The notes beneath the pieces are model-generated. The model saw only the letters and a list, made by a program, of their open reading frames with translations, was not told where the DNA came from and made no database searches. From assembly GCF_003343245.1 (NCBI RefSeq), contig NZ_CP024901.1:2914001-2978000 (forward strand): 64,000 nt of DNA, in the 5' to 3' direction. Numbering within the stretch: position 1 is the stretch's first letter; each line of letters starts with the position of its first letter. The DNA comes from Photorhabdus laumondii subsp. laumondii (GTDB lineage: Bacteria; Pseudomonadota; Gammaproteobacteria; Enterobacterales; Enterobacteriaceae). A program made the position numbers and the translations under genes. Of the stretch, positions 36,269 through 44,128 are shown piece after piece.

Positions 36269-36427
36269 GGTGAAGTTCCCGAGCGGCCAAAGGGAGCAGA
36301 CGGTAAATCTGCCGTCACAGACTTCGAAGGTTCGAGTTGAGCGCAGCGAAACAACAATGCGGCGCTTGCGACGCGTTGGCCCGCAGGGCGAGGAACGCAG
36401 TGACGAGTCATCCTTCCCCCGCCACCA
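36269..36427 (+). pseudogene. Split tRNA-Tyr pseudogene with 74-bp insert in the T-arm
   Basis: 36269-36335 matches tRNA-Tyr from its 5' end through GGTTCGA of the T-arm, and 36410-36427 continues with ATCCTTCCCCCGCCACCA. Between them are 74 bp of GC-rich repeat-like DNA (36336-36409). The 5' acceptor strand (GGTGAAG) no longer pairs with the 3' strand, and U33 before the GTA anticodon is changed to G, so the gene is dead whether or not the insert could be removed. Confidence 0.75.
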
Positions 36428-36509
36428 GCAAACAGACCACTTCTTTGCTCACAACAAGATCAATAAGGATGGAAAATCAGCATATCGTCACTTATTTTTA
36501 AATATCTAC

Positions 36510-36537
36510 TTTACAGCGGCGGCTCATTTGGTATGAT
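36510..36537 (+). promoter_or_regulatory. tyrT-type promoter of tRNA-Tyr
   Basis: -35 TTTACA at 36510-36515, 16-bp spacer, -10 TATGAT at 36532-36537, then a GC-rich TCCGGCC discriminator as expected for a stringently controlled stable-RNA promoter. It closely resembles the E. coli tyrT promoter (TTTACAGCGG ... TATGATGCG). Confidence 0.85.
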
Positions 36538-36576
36538 TCCGGCCACTGTTAGCAACAGTGATATATTTCAAAATCT

Positions 36577-36661
<85 letters not shown>

Positions 36662-37053
36662 TAAATATCCTTCAAGCCTTACAAACAAACCCAATAAAAA
36701 CATACTTCTCGTTTATACCCCTTGATTCCTCCAAAAACAGACAACCTACAGCAACGCTCCTAAATTACCTACCCTTAACAGTTCCAGAGACTAACTAACA
36801 TCTTTAAAAGAATTCAGTGAAAAGCGCTTACCCAACCTTAATGTACCCACAATGATATTTCTTATCACACCTTTATGTGAAATTTAACATTTCGCAAAAA
36901 TCAACAATAAATAATATAAATCAAATAATTACAAAAATAACCACCTTCAAACAGCGGGCATTAGAATGTGATAACCATCGTGTATTTGTGAAATGACGTG
37001 TGAAATAATGATAAAAGAATAACAAATTATAACAACAACACCAGGGAACCACC
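36662..37053. other. Control region upstream of the acid-sugar operon
   Basis: 390 bp between tRNA-Tyr and ltnD without a gene. The octamer TGTGAAAT occurs exactly at 36876-36883, 36987-36994 and 36999-37006, the last two in direct repeat 12 bp apart. These are candidate half-sites for the DeoR-family regulator of the operon or for CRP. Confidence 0.45.
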
Positions 37054-37959
37054 ATGAGCCAATCAATACAAAAAATAGGAATTATAGGATTGGGGGCTAT
37101 GGGCATGGGAATTGCCCGCGCGTTAATACGCGCGGGCATTCCCACGTATGGATTTGATTTAAACCAAAAAGCCTGTGACCAACTACTACAAGCAGGCGCT
37201 AAAGCGGCGACAAACAACGCAGCAAATTGGGCATCAGAGCTGGATGCTATCTTACTTGTTGTTGTCAATGGTGCTCAAATAGAAAGCATCCTGTTTGAGG
37301 GCGAAACACCGTTAGTCAACCAGTTAAAAGCCGGTACGATCATTGTGCTTCACAGTACCGTTGCCGCAGAACAGGCTAAAGATTTTGCCCATCGTCTTAG
37401 CCAACACAATCTAAACATGCTGGACGCGCCTATTTCAGGGGGCGCACTAAAAGCTGAACAAGGCCAGCTCACCGTTATGGCTTCCGGTGAACCCGCATTA
37501 TTTGAACAACTAAAACCCGTATTTGATGCCACCACCGAACGTCTCTACCATGTTGGAAATGAAATTGGTCAAGGCTCTACCGTCAAAACAATCCATCAAT
37601 TACTTGCCGGTATACATATTGCTGCCGCAGCGGAAAGTATGGCATTGGCGGCCAAAGCCGGCATTTCTCTGGAGCTGATGTACGACATTGTCACCCACGC
37701 GGCGGGTAACTCTTGGATGTTTGAAAACCGCGTCCCCCATATTCTGGCAGGGGATTACACTGCTAAATCCTCCGTAGACATTTTTGTCAAAGATCTGAGA
37801 TTAGTCTTAGAAACAGGTAGAGATCTGAAACTCCCATTACCATTATCAGCCACTGCACATCAAATGTTCCTTACTGCCAGTAATGAAGGTTTCGGCCAAT
37901 GGGATGACAGCGCGGTTATCAAAACATTTAAAGGTATCACTTTGCCGGAGAAAAAATAA
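37054..37959 (+). CDS. ltnD: L-threonate dehydrogenase (LtnD/YgbJ), 3-hydroxyisobutyrate dehydrogenase family
   Basis: 301 residues. Expected to oxidise L-threonate to 2-oxo-tetronate with NAD+, first step of four-carbon acid sugar use. Rossmann motif IGLGAMGMGIARALIRAGI, family substrate motif LDAPISGGALKAEQGQL, catalytic Lys in GSTVKTIHQLLAG, and the helical C-terminal domain with AAGNSWMFENRVPHIL. The ATG follows a distant GGGA site. The stop overlaps the otnK start by one base, so these are co-translated. Order ltnD-otnK-otnC-otnI equals E. coli ygbJKLM. The function comes from published work on the DUF1537 pathways; assignment here is by family and order. Confidence 0.87.
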   Translation: MSQSIQKIGIIGLGAMGMGIARALIRAGIPTYGFDLNQKACDQLLQAGAKAATNNAANWASELDAILLVVVNGAQIESILFEGETPLVNQLKAGTIIVLHSTVAAEQAKDFAHRLSQHNLNMLDAPISGGALKAEQGQLTVMASGEPALFEQLKPVFDATTERLYHVGNEIGQGSTVKTIHQLLAGIHIAAAAESMALAAKAGISLELMYDIVTHAAGNSWMFENRVPHILAGDYTAKSSVDIFVKDLRLVLETGRDLKLPLPLSATAHQMFLTASNEGFGQWDDSAVIKTFKGITLPEKK

Positions 37960-39236
37960 TGACCATTAAATTGGGCGTTATCGCTGATGACTTTACCGGC
38001 GCAACCGATATCGCCGGTTTTATGGCACAAAGCGGTTGGCGAGTTGTCCAGTTACTGGATACACCTGATGAAAATATCGCCATTCCACAGGATATTGATG
38101 CTATCGTTATCAGCCTGAAAAGCCGTTCCTGCCCGATAGACGAAGCCGTGAATAACGCAGTGAAATCCTGCCGCTGGTTACGTCAGAAAACAGGTTGTCA
38201 ACAAATATTCTTCAAATACTGCTCAACTTTTGACTCTACCAGCAAAGGCAATATTGGGCCGGTCACGGATGCCCTGATGGATGAACTACAAACAGACATC
38301 ACGCTGATCTCCCCTGCCCTTCCCGTTAACGGGCGAACCGTTATACATGGGCATCTATTTGTCAACGGTCAACTACTTAATGAAAGTGGTATGCAGCACC
38401 ATCCGGTGACACCAATGACAGATGCCAATCTACTGCGCCTAATAGAACAACAAGCTCAAGGGAAAGCAGATCTGGTGGATCTGGCATGTGTACACCAAGG
38501 CGAGCAGGCAATCCGCGTAAGGCTAAATCATTTACAACAACAAAACATACGCTACGCAATAACAGATACCCTCTCCATGAATGACCTACTGCCTATTGCC
38601 AGAGCGGCATCAGCGCTGAAATTAATCACTGGTGGCTCTGGTCTTGGTGCTGCCCTTGCCAGCACAGACACCGGTAAGCCATTGATGCCATACCAACCGG
38701 AAGGAGCAACCCCACCCGCCGAGAATAGACGCACCGTGATCCTTTCTGGCAGTTGTTCCGTCATGACCAACAAACAAGTTGCTCTATACCAGAAATTCGC
38801 TCCAACTAAAGCCCTGAATATTGATTCATGCATCAATGATCCACAATATGCCGAAAAGCTGGTTGCGTGGGTTATTCAGCAATCCGAAAACTATCTGGCA
38901 CCGATGCTATACACCACTCACCTCCCAGAAACATTACAGAAAATCCAGCAACAATATGGTGCAACTACTGCCAGTGAAGCAATAGAAAACACCTTCGCCA
39001 GCGTTGTAAAAGGTCTGAGCCAGCTAGGATTCAATACCTTTATTGTCGCAGGCGGCGAGACTGCCGGTAAGATAGTACAAAGCTTGGACATCCAACAATT
39101 CAGTATCGGTGCACCCATTGCTCCCGGAGTACCTTGGGTACACGATCGACAACACAATTATTGGCTGGCATTGAAATCAGGTAACTTCGGCAATATCGAT
39201 TTCTTCCTGCATGTACAGGAGATGTTTCATGAGTGA
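37959..39236 (+). CDS. otnK: 3-oxo-tetronate 4-kinase (OtnK/YgbK, former DUF1537)
   Basis: 425 residues. ATP-dependent kinase phosphorylating 3-oxo-tetronate at O4. N-terminal sugar-binding domain with GVIADDFTGATDIAGFMAQS and the FFKYCSTFDSTSKGNIGPV motif. C-terminal nucleotide-binding domain with VILSGSCSVMTNKQVALY, FIVAGGETAGKIVQSL and PGVPWVHDRQHNYWLALKSG followed by GNFG. All hallmark blocks of the family are present. The end overlaps otnC by 8 bp. Confidence 0.9.
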   Translation: MTIKLGVIADDFTGATDIAGFMAQSGWRVVQLLDTPDENIAIPQDIDAIVISLKSRSCPIDEAVNNAVKSCRWLRQKTGCQQIFFKYCSTFDSTSKGNIGPVTDALMDELQTDITLISPALPVNGRTVIHGHLFVNGQLLNESGMQHHPVTPMTDANLLRLIEQQAQGKADLVDLACVHQGEQAIRVRLNHLQQQNIRYAITDTLSMNDLLPIARAASALKLITGGSGLGAALASTDTGKPLMPYQPEGATPPAENRRTVILSGSCSVMTNKQVALYQKFAPTKALNIDSCINDPQYAEKLVAWVIQQSENYLAPMLYTTHLPETLQKIQQQYGATTASEAIENTFASVVKGLSQLGFNTFIVAGGETAGKIVQSLDIQQFSIGAPIAPGVPWVHDRQHNYWLALKSGNFGNIDFFLHVQEMFHE

Positions 39237-39870
39237 ACAAGCACTAAGGTCAGAGTTAGTCGAATGGGCTCGTTCAATGTTCTACCGGGGTTATAGCAGT
39301 GGCGGTGCAGGTAACATCAGCGCCAAACTGGAAGATGGCACGATTATCATCACGCCGACCAACTCCAGTTTTGGTGACTTGCAAGCGAATCGCCTGAGTA
39401 AGCTAGATGCAGAGGGTAATTGGCTATCCGGTGACAAACCCACAAAAGAAGTTTCCATGCATTTGGCCATGTACCGCAACCGTCCCGAATGCCATGCGGT
39501 GGTCCATCTACATTCCCCTTGGTTAACTGCCCTTTCCTGCCTATCCAATCTGGATAGAAGTAACTGTCTACCTCCGATTACGCCCTACTATGTCATGCGG
39601 GTCGGAAAACTGCCTCTGGTCAAATATCTGCCACCAGGAGATGAAAGAATCGGTGAAGAAATTGCGAAGCTGGCCGCAAAACACAACGCAATCCTCCTCT
39701 CGAACCACGGACCTGTTGTCGGCGGCAAAACTTTACGGCAAGCTTTTTTCAACGCAGAAGAATTGGAAGATACCGCACGGCTCTATTTAACCTTATTGCC
39801 ACACGGCTTCACGACATTAAATGAAGAGCAAGTCCAAGAACTTGAAACTCGTTACCCAAAAACTGAGTGA
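39229..39870 (+). CDS. otnC: 3-oxo-tetronate 4-phosphate decarboxylase (OtnC/YgbL)
   Basis: 213 residues from the ATG at 39229, which has AGGAGA upstream and gives the family start MSEQALRSELVEWARSMFYR; an in-frame ATG at 39211 would read back into otnK. Class II aldolase/adducin fold. Metal-binding His in AVVHLHSPWLTALS and a third in LLSNHGPVVGGKTL, with GAGNISAKLEDG for substrate phosphate. Converts the phosphorylated oxo-acid to dihydroxyacetone phosphate and CO2. Confidence 0.88.
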   Translation: MSEQALRSELVEWARSMFYRGYSSGGAGNISAKLEDGTIIITPTNSSFGDLQANRLSKLDAEGNWLSGDKPTKEVSMHLAMYRNRPECHAVVHLHSPWLTALSCLSNLDRSNCLPPITPYYVMRVGKLPLVKYLPPGDERIGEEIAKLAAKHNAILLSNHGPVVGGKTLRQAFFNAEELEDTARLYLTLLPHGFTTLNEEQVQELETRYPKTE

Positions 39871-39888
39871 ACAAACAAGGAATTCGTC

Positions 39889-40668
39889 ATGGCTAAATTC
39901 GCGGCAAACTTGAGCATGATGTTCAATGATGTACCTTTCACAGAACGTTTTGCCCGTGCAGCCAAAGCTGGATTTAAAGGCGTTGAATATCTGTTTCCTT
40001 ATGAAGTCGCAGCGGAAGAGCTTGCTGCCCTATTAAAACAGCATCAATTAACCCAAGCTCTATTCAACATGCCCGCCGGAGACTGGGCGGCGGGAGAAAG
40101 AGGAATAGCCTCTATGCCTGGCCGTGAAAAAGAATTTGCCGCCGGTGTGCAAACCGCGCTGAAATATGCACTGGCGCTGAACTGCAAGCAAGTTCATGCG
40201 ATGGCAGGAAAGCTGCATGAACACTTCACACCAGAACAACAACGTGAGTGTTATATCAGAAACATTCGATATGCCGCTGATGTGATGGCAGAACATAACA
40301 TCAACGTATTAATTGAACCAATTAATACGCGTGATATGCCGGGTTACTTTCTGACAACTCAGCATCAAGCTGAAACATTACTCAAAGAAATTGACCGTCA
40401 AAATGTTTTTATCCAGCTAGATCTTTATCATTGCCAGATTATGGAAGGGGATTTGCTACGCACCATTGAACGTCTATGGGACAAATTCAGTCACATCCAG
40501 ATTGCCTCGGTGCCCGAACGCCACGAACCCGATAGCGGCGAAGTGAACTATCCGTGGCTATTTAACAAACTGGATGAAATGGGCTATCAAGGGTGGTTGG
40601 GCTGTGAATATCACCCTGCGGGTTACACCGAAGAGGGTCTGGATTGGTTGACCAAAGCACAGAAATAA
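39889..40668 (+). CDS. otnI: 2-oxo-tetronate isomerase (OtnI/YgbM, hydroxypyruvate isomerase family)
   Basis: 259 residues. AP-endonuclease-2/xylose-isomerase TIM barrel that moves the keto group between C2 and C3 so that OtnK can act. Starts MAKFAANLSMMFNDVPFTER. Family blocks are GFKGVEYLFPYEVAAEEL, NVLIEPINTRDMPGYFL with the metal-binding Glu, FIQLDLYHCQIMEGDL with Asp/His, and CEYHPAGYTEEGLDWL. Placed 18 bp after otnC with an AAGGAA site. Confidence 0.9.
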   Translation: MAKFAANLSMMFNDVPFTERFARAAKAGFKGVEYLFPYEVAAEELAALLKQHQLTQALFNMPAGDWAAGERGIASMPGREKEFAAGVQTALKYALALNCKQVHAMAGKLHEHFTPEQQRECYIRNIRYAADVMAEHNINVLIEPINTRDMPGYFLTTQHQAETLLKEIDRQNVFIQLDLYHCQIMEGDLLRTIERLWDKFSHIQIASVPERHEPDSGEVNYPWLFNKLDEMGYQGWLGCEYHPAGYTEEGLDWLTKAQK

Positions 40669-40680
40669 TCAGGAGAAGAT

Positions 40681-41448
40681 ATGCTTCCATCAGAGCGTAG
40701 GGACTTTATTTATCGCTATGTACACGAATATCGGACAATTTCTATCAGTACACTGGTTAAACTGATGAATGTCTCACATATGACAGTACGGCGGGATATC
40801 CACACTCTGGAGGAAGAAGGAAAAGTCGTTAGTGTCAGTGGCGGTGTGCAACTTAGTGATGTTTTACGTCAGGAATTGCCTTGGAATGAAAAAGCCCAGC
40901 TTAATCATCGCCATAAGCGGGAAATTGGTCAATATGCAGTCTCTATGGTTGAAGATGGACAAGTGGTCTATCTTGATGCTGGCACCACCACGTTTGAAAT
41001 TGCCAGAGTCTTGGCTGAGCGTTTTAACCTCACTATCATCACGAACGATTTTTCCATTACCCAATATCTGATGAACAAACCCCAATTAAATCTGTTCCAT
41101 ACCGGGGGGCAGGTAGATAAGAGAAATCATTCCTGTGTTGGCCCTATCGCCGCCATGCTGCTTCGCAATCTAAATGTGGATATTGCCTTTATTAGCACCA
41201 GTTCATGGGATCTAGAGCATGGTGTCTCCACGCCACATGAAGAAAAAGTATTAGTCAAACAGGCAGTATTGGAAATCGCCCGCCGTCGTGTTTTGGTATC
41301 TGATAGCAGTAAATATGGCAAATACGGCATGTTTCGGGTCTGCCCGCTTGCAAGTTTGGATGATATTGTCTGTGACAGCCAGCTTCCGCCGAAAGTGCAG
41401 CAACAATTACGAGAACACAACCTGGTATTACATACTGTCAGCGTATAA
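40681..41448 (+). CDS. ygbI: DeoR-family transcriptional regulator (YgbI-like)
   Basis: 255 residues. N-terminal winged HTH (about 1-57): RRDFIYRYVHEYRTISISTL and MNVSHMTVRRDIHTLEEEGK. C-terminal sugar-phosphate sensor domain with VYLDAGTTTFEIARVL, FHTGGQVDKRNHSCVGPIA and LVSDSSKYGKYGMFRV. Such regulators usually repress the neighbouring catabolic genes until a phosphorylated intermediate binds. Here it is the fifth gene of the same operon, so autoregulation through the upstream TGTGAAAT octamers is a fair guess. Confidence 0.87.
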   Translation: MLPSERRDFIYRYVHEYRTISISTLVKLMNVSHMTVRRDIHTLEEEGKVVSVSGGVQLSDVLRQELPWNEKAQLNHRHKREIGQYAVSMVEDGQVVYLDAGTTTFEIARVLAERFNLTIITNDFSITQYLMNKPQLNLFHTGGQVDKRNHSCVGPIAAMLLRNLNVDIAFISTSSWDLEHGVSTPHEEKVLVKQAVLEIARRRVLVSDSSKYGKYGMFRVCPLASLDDIVCDSQLPPKVQQQLREHNLVLHTVSV

Positions 41449-41460
41449 GGATAAAAACCC

Positions 41461-41587
41461 TATACCCTATGGATTTCAAGATGCACCGCGACGGCAAGGG
41501 AGTGAATCCCCGGGAGCATAGCAAACGATGTGACCGGGGTGAGCGAGTGCAGCCAACAAAGAGGCAACTTGAAAGATGACGGGTATA
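41461..41587 (+). repeat. ERIC element 3 (full length)
   Basis: Complete 127-bp copy from TATACCCTATGGATTTCAAG to GACGGGTATAT, with core GTGAATCCCCGGGAGCATAG and GTGACCGGGGTGAGCGAGTG, closest to the ERIC consensus of the four. It lies inside the catabolic cluster between the regulator and the denD-like gene, so it would be transcribed and may fold in the mRNA. Confidence 0.92.
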
Positions 41588-41620
41588 TATAACCAAAGCT
41601 ATTAAACAAGGAGAGTCGCA

Positions 41621-42586
41621 ATGAAAGTCATAATCACTGGTGGAGCAGGTTTTCTAGGCCAGCAACTCGCCAGCACTTTGCTAAACAACCATCAAACATT
41701 AAATTTCGATCAACTTATATTGACCGATATTCAATGCCCTGTCTCACCGGTTAATGATCCCCGCGTCCAGTGTCTGGCATTGGATTTAACTCAATCAAGG
41801 GCTGCGGAAAAGCTGATCGATGAAAACAGCACGGTATTATTCCATCTCGCCGCCATTGTCAGTAGTCACGCTGAAAGCGATTTTGATCTTGGCTTGCAAG
41901 TTAACTTTGATGTTACTCGCAACTTATTAAACGTTGCCCGGGCTAAAAATCCAAAATTGAAATTTATTTTCACCAGCTCCTTGGCCGTATTTGGTGGAGA
42001 ATTACCCGCAACCATTACAGATCAATGTGCGGTTAATCCTCAATCATCCTATGGTGCACAGAAAGCCATGTGTGAATTGATGATTAACGATTACTCCCGC
42101 AAAGGATACGTCGATGGCCGAGTTCTTCGTCTACCGACAATCAGTATCCGCCCTGGGAAGCCAAACAAAGCAGCATCCTCTTTTGCCAGTGCTATCATCC
42201 GTGAACCTCTACACGGAGAAAGCAGCATCTGCCCAGTTTCTCGCGATCTGACTTTATGGCTCTCCAGCCCTGAAACCGTGATCCACAACTTTATACATGC
42301 GGTTCAAATTCCGGCGGAAAAATTTGGTCTTTCCCGCACAGTCAATTTACCGGGTATTAGTGTCACGGTTCAGGAGATGATTGATGCACTGGCAGAGGTT
42401 GCCGGGCAGAAAGCGGTGGAACTCATCCGCTTCGAACCAGACGAAAACATTAACCGTATTGTTGCCAGTTGGCCGGGTCATTTCGATATCAGCCGTGGCT
42501 TATCACTGGGTTTTCATGCTGATAATACTTTCAGTGATACAATCCGTGCCTTTATTACCAATAACCTGTCCCAAACTGGAGGCTAA
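41621..42586 (+). CDS. denD: D-erythronate dehydrogenase-like SDR (DenD-like)
   Basis: 321 residues. Extended short-chain dehydrogenase. NAD motif ITGGAGFLGQQLASTLLNN, Asp in ILTDIQCPVS, VLFHLAAIVSSHAESDFDLG, catalytic FTSSLAVFGGEL and Tyr-Lys in SSYGAQKAMCELMINDY, then RLPTISIRPGKPNKAASSF. DenD oxidises D-erythronate at C2 and feeds the same OtnI-OtnK-OtnC route as LtnD. It has a good GGAGAG site and lies two bases before the permease gene. A generic sugar epimerase is the alternative; the cluster context favours DenD. Confidence 0.82.
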   Translation: MKVIITGGAGFLGQQLASTLLNNHQTLNFDQLILTDIQCPVSPVNDPRVQCLALDLTQSRAAEKLIDENSTVLFHLAAIVSSHAESDFDLGLQVNFDVTRNLLNVARAKNPKLKFIFTSSLAVFGGELPATITDQCAVNPQSSYGAQKAMCELMINDYSRKGYVDGRVLRLPTISIRPGKPNKAASSFASAIIREPLHGESSICPVSRDLTLWLSSPETVIHNFIHAVQIPAEKFGLSRTVNLPGISVTVQEMIDALAEVAGQKAVELIRFEPDENINRIVASWPGHFDISRGLSLGFHADNTFSDTIRAFITNNLSQTGG

Positions 42587-42588
42587 TT

Positions 42589-43974
42589 ATGGAACACTAC
42601 ATTCCGGTCGTTGGTCTGGGTGTAGCCGTATTTACGTTGATCTTTCTGGTGCTACGTACCCGTGTTCATGCTTTATTAGCCATGCTCATCGCAGCAGCGA
42701 TCGCTGGGCTCTCTGGTGGCTTAACCGCAGCAAATACCATTGATGTTATGACTAAAGGTTTTGGCTCCACACTGGGCAGTATCGGAATTGTTATCGGTCT
42801 GGGGGTCATGATGGGACGGGTGCTGGAAGTTTCCGGCGCCGCGGAACAGATAGCCTACAGCTTTATCAAATGGTTAGGTAAAAAACGCGAAGAGTGGGCA
42901 TTAGCGATCACCGGTTATATCGTCAGTATCCCAATTTTCGTCGACTCTGCCTTTGTTATCCTCTACCCACTGGCAAAAGCACTCGCAAAAAAGGGAAAAC
43001 GTCATCTTCTAACGCTTGGCGTGGCACTGGCTGGCGGATTGGTTGTTACCCACCACACTGTTCCGCCAACACCGGGGCCACTGGGGGTTGCTGGTATTTT
43101 CGGTGTCGACATTGGTGCCATGATGTTAACCGGTATGGTTCTGGCGGTGCCTTGCGTTATTGGCATTGTATTTTATGCCAAATGGTTAGCAGTAAAATAT
43201 CCTGAATTTCAACCCATTGATGAAGCAGAAGAAGCGCAAGATCTACAAACAATCCACCAACGCTACATGGAAGAGAAAGCGAACAAACCGCTACCGAGCC
43301 TATTTCTTTCCCTGCTGCCGATTATTGTCCCTATCGTTTTGATCTTCATTAAAGCCATTAATAGCCTATTATTAAACACTAAAACTTTGACTGGACAAGA
43401 AAACAACTTCTATTTTCAGACATTTGATTTCCTTGGTGCACCCGTTATTGCTTTAGCCATCAGCGTATTATTGGCGGTTTATACCTTGATGCCAAAAGCC
43501 AATAAACATGAAGTCATTGACCGTCTGGAAGAAGGTTTACAGGCTGCCGGTATTATTTTATTGGTGACAGGCGCAGGCGGTGCGTTAGGAGCGGTATTGC
43601 GCGAAAGTGGTACCGGCACCATTCTGGCGCAATATATAGCCACTCTCCCACTAACACCGGTGCTGATTCCATTTATCATCGCAACACTGGTTCGCTTAAT
43701 TCAAGGTTCCGGCACGGTGGCAATGATTACTGCTGCTTCTATTTCTGCGCCAATTATTAGTCAAATTCCGGGGATCAACATGCTGGTTGCCGCACAAGCA
43801 GCAACGATGGGCTCATTATTCTTTGGTTATTTTAATGACAGCCTATTCTGGGTCGTTAACCGCATGATGGGAATCAAAGATGCCAAACAACAGATGTTCG
43901 TTTGGTCAATACCCACCACTATTGCATGGGCGATTGGCTTGTGTGGTGTCATCATCTTGGATCTGGTGTTATAG
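42589..43974 (+). CDS. ygbN: GntP-family sugar-acid permease (YgbN-like)
   Basis: 461 residues with about 12-14 membrane helices over the whole length. Gluconate:H+ symporter family. Conserved blocks: VIGLGVMMGRVLEVSGAAEQ, GYIVSIPIFVDSAFVILYPL, LVVTHHTVPPTPGPLGVAGI, RLIQGSGTVAMITAASISAP and FFGYFNDSLFWVVNRMMG. Likely imports the four-carbon acid sugars used by the upstream enzymes. It is last in the cluster, followed by a strong hairpin. Confidence 0.92.
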   Translation: MEHYIPVVGLGVAVFTLIFLVLRTRVHALLAMLIAAAIAGLSGGLTAANTIDVMTKGFGSTLGSIGIVIGLGVMMGRVLEVSGAAEQIAYSFIKWLGKKREEWALAITGYIVSIPIFVDSAFVILYPLAKALAKKGKRHLLTLGVALAGGLVVTHHTVPPTPGPLGVAGIFGVDIGAMMLTGMVLAVPCVIGIVFYAKWLAVKYPEFQPIDEAEEAQDLQTIHQRYMEEKANKPLPSLFLSLLPIIVPIVLIFIKAINSLLLNTKTLTGQENNFYFQTFDFLGAPVIALAISVLLAVYTLMPKANKHEVIDRLEEGLQAAGIILLVTGAGGALGAVLRESGTGTILAQYIATLPLTPVLIPFIIATLVRLIQGSGTVAMITAASISAPIISQIPGINMLVAAQAATMGSLFFGYFNDSLFWVVNRMMGIKDAKQQMFVWSIPTTIAWAIGLCGVIILDLVL

Positions 43975-44002
43975 ACGCCTACTCACCAATAAAGCGATAT
44001 TA

Positions 44003-44032
44003 ATTCGGCCTCTCTTGTATGGGAGGCTGAAT
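44003..44032 (+). terminator. Hairpin ending the acid-sugar cluster
   Basis: ATTCGGCCTCTC and GGGAGGCTGAAT form a 12-bp stem with two non-Watson-Crick positions, loop TTGTAT, 30 bp after the permease stop. It sits between converging genes. Confidence 0.6.
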
Positions 44033-44128
44033 CAGATTATTGATAATCCTACGACGCTTACAGAGTTTTATTTCTTAATCTTAGAAAGCCACAACTGCAA
44101 TATAGGGCACGCAACACTATCATTGTCC

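Noticed and set aside
36225..36536. 103-codon plus-strand frame
   Set aside because: It reads through the split tRNA-Tyr pseudogene and its repeat spacer, so it is not a protein gene.
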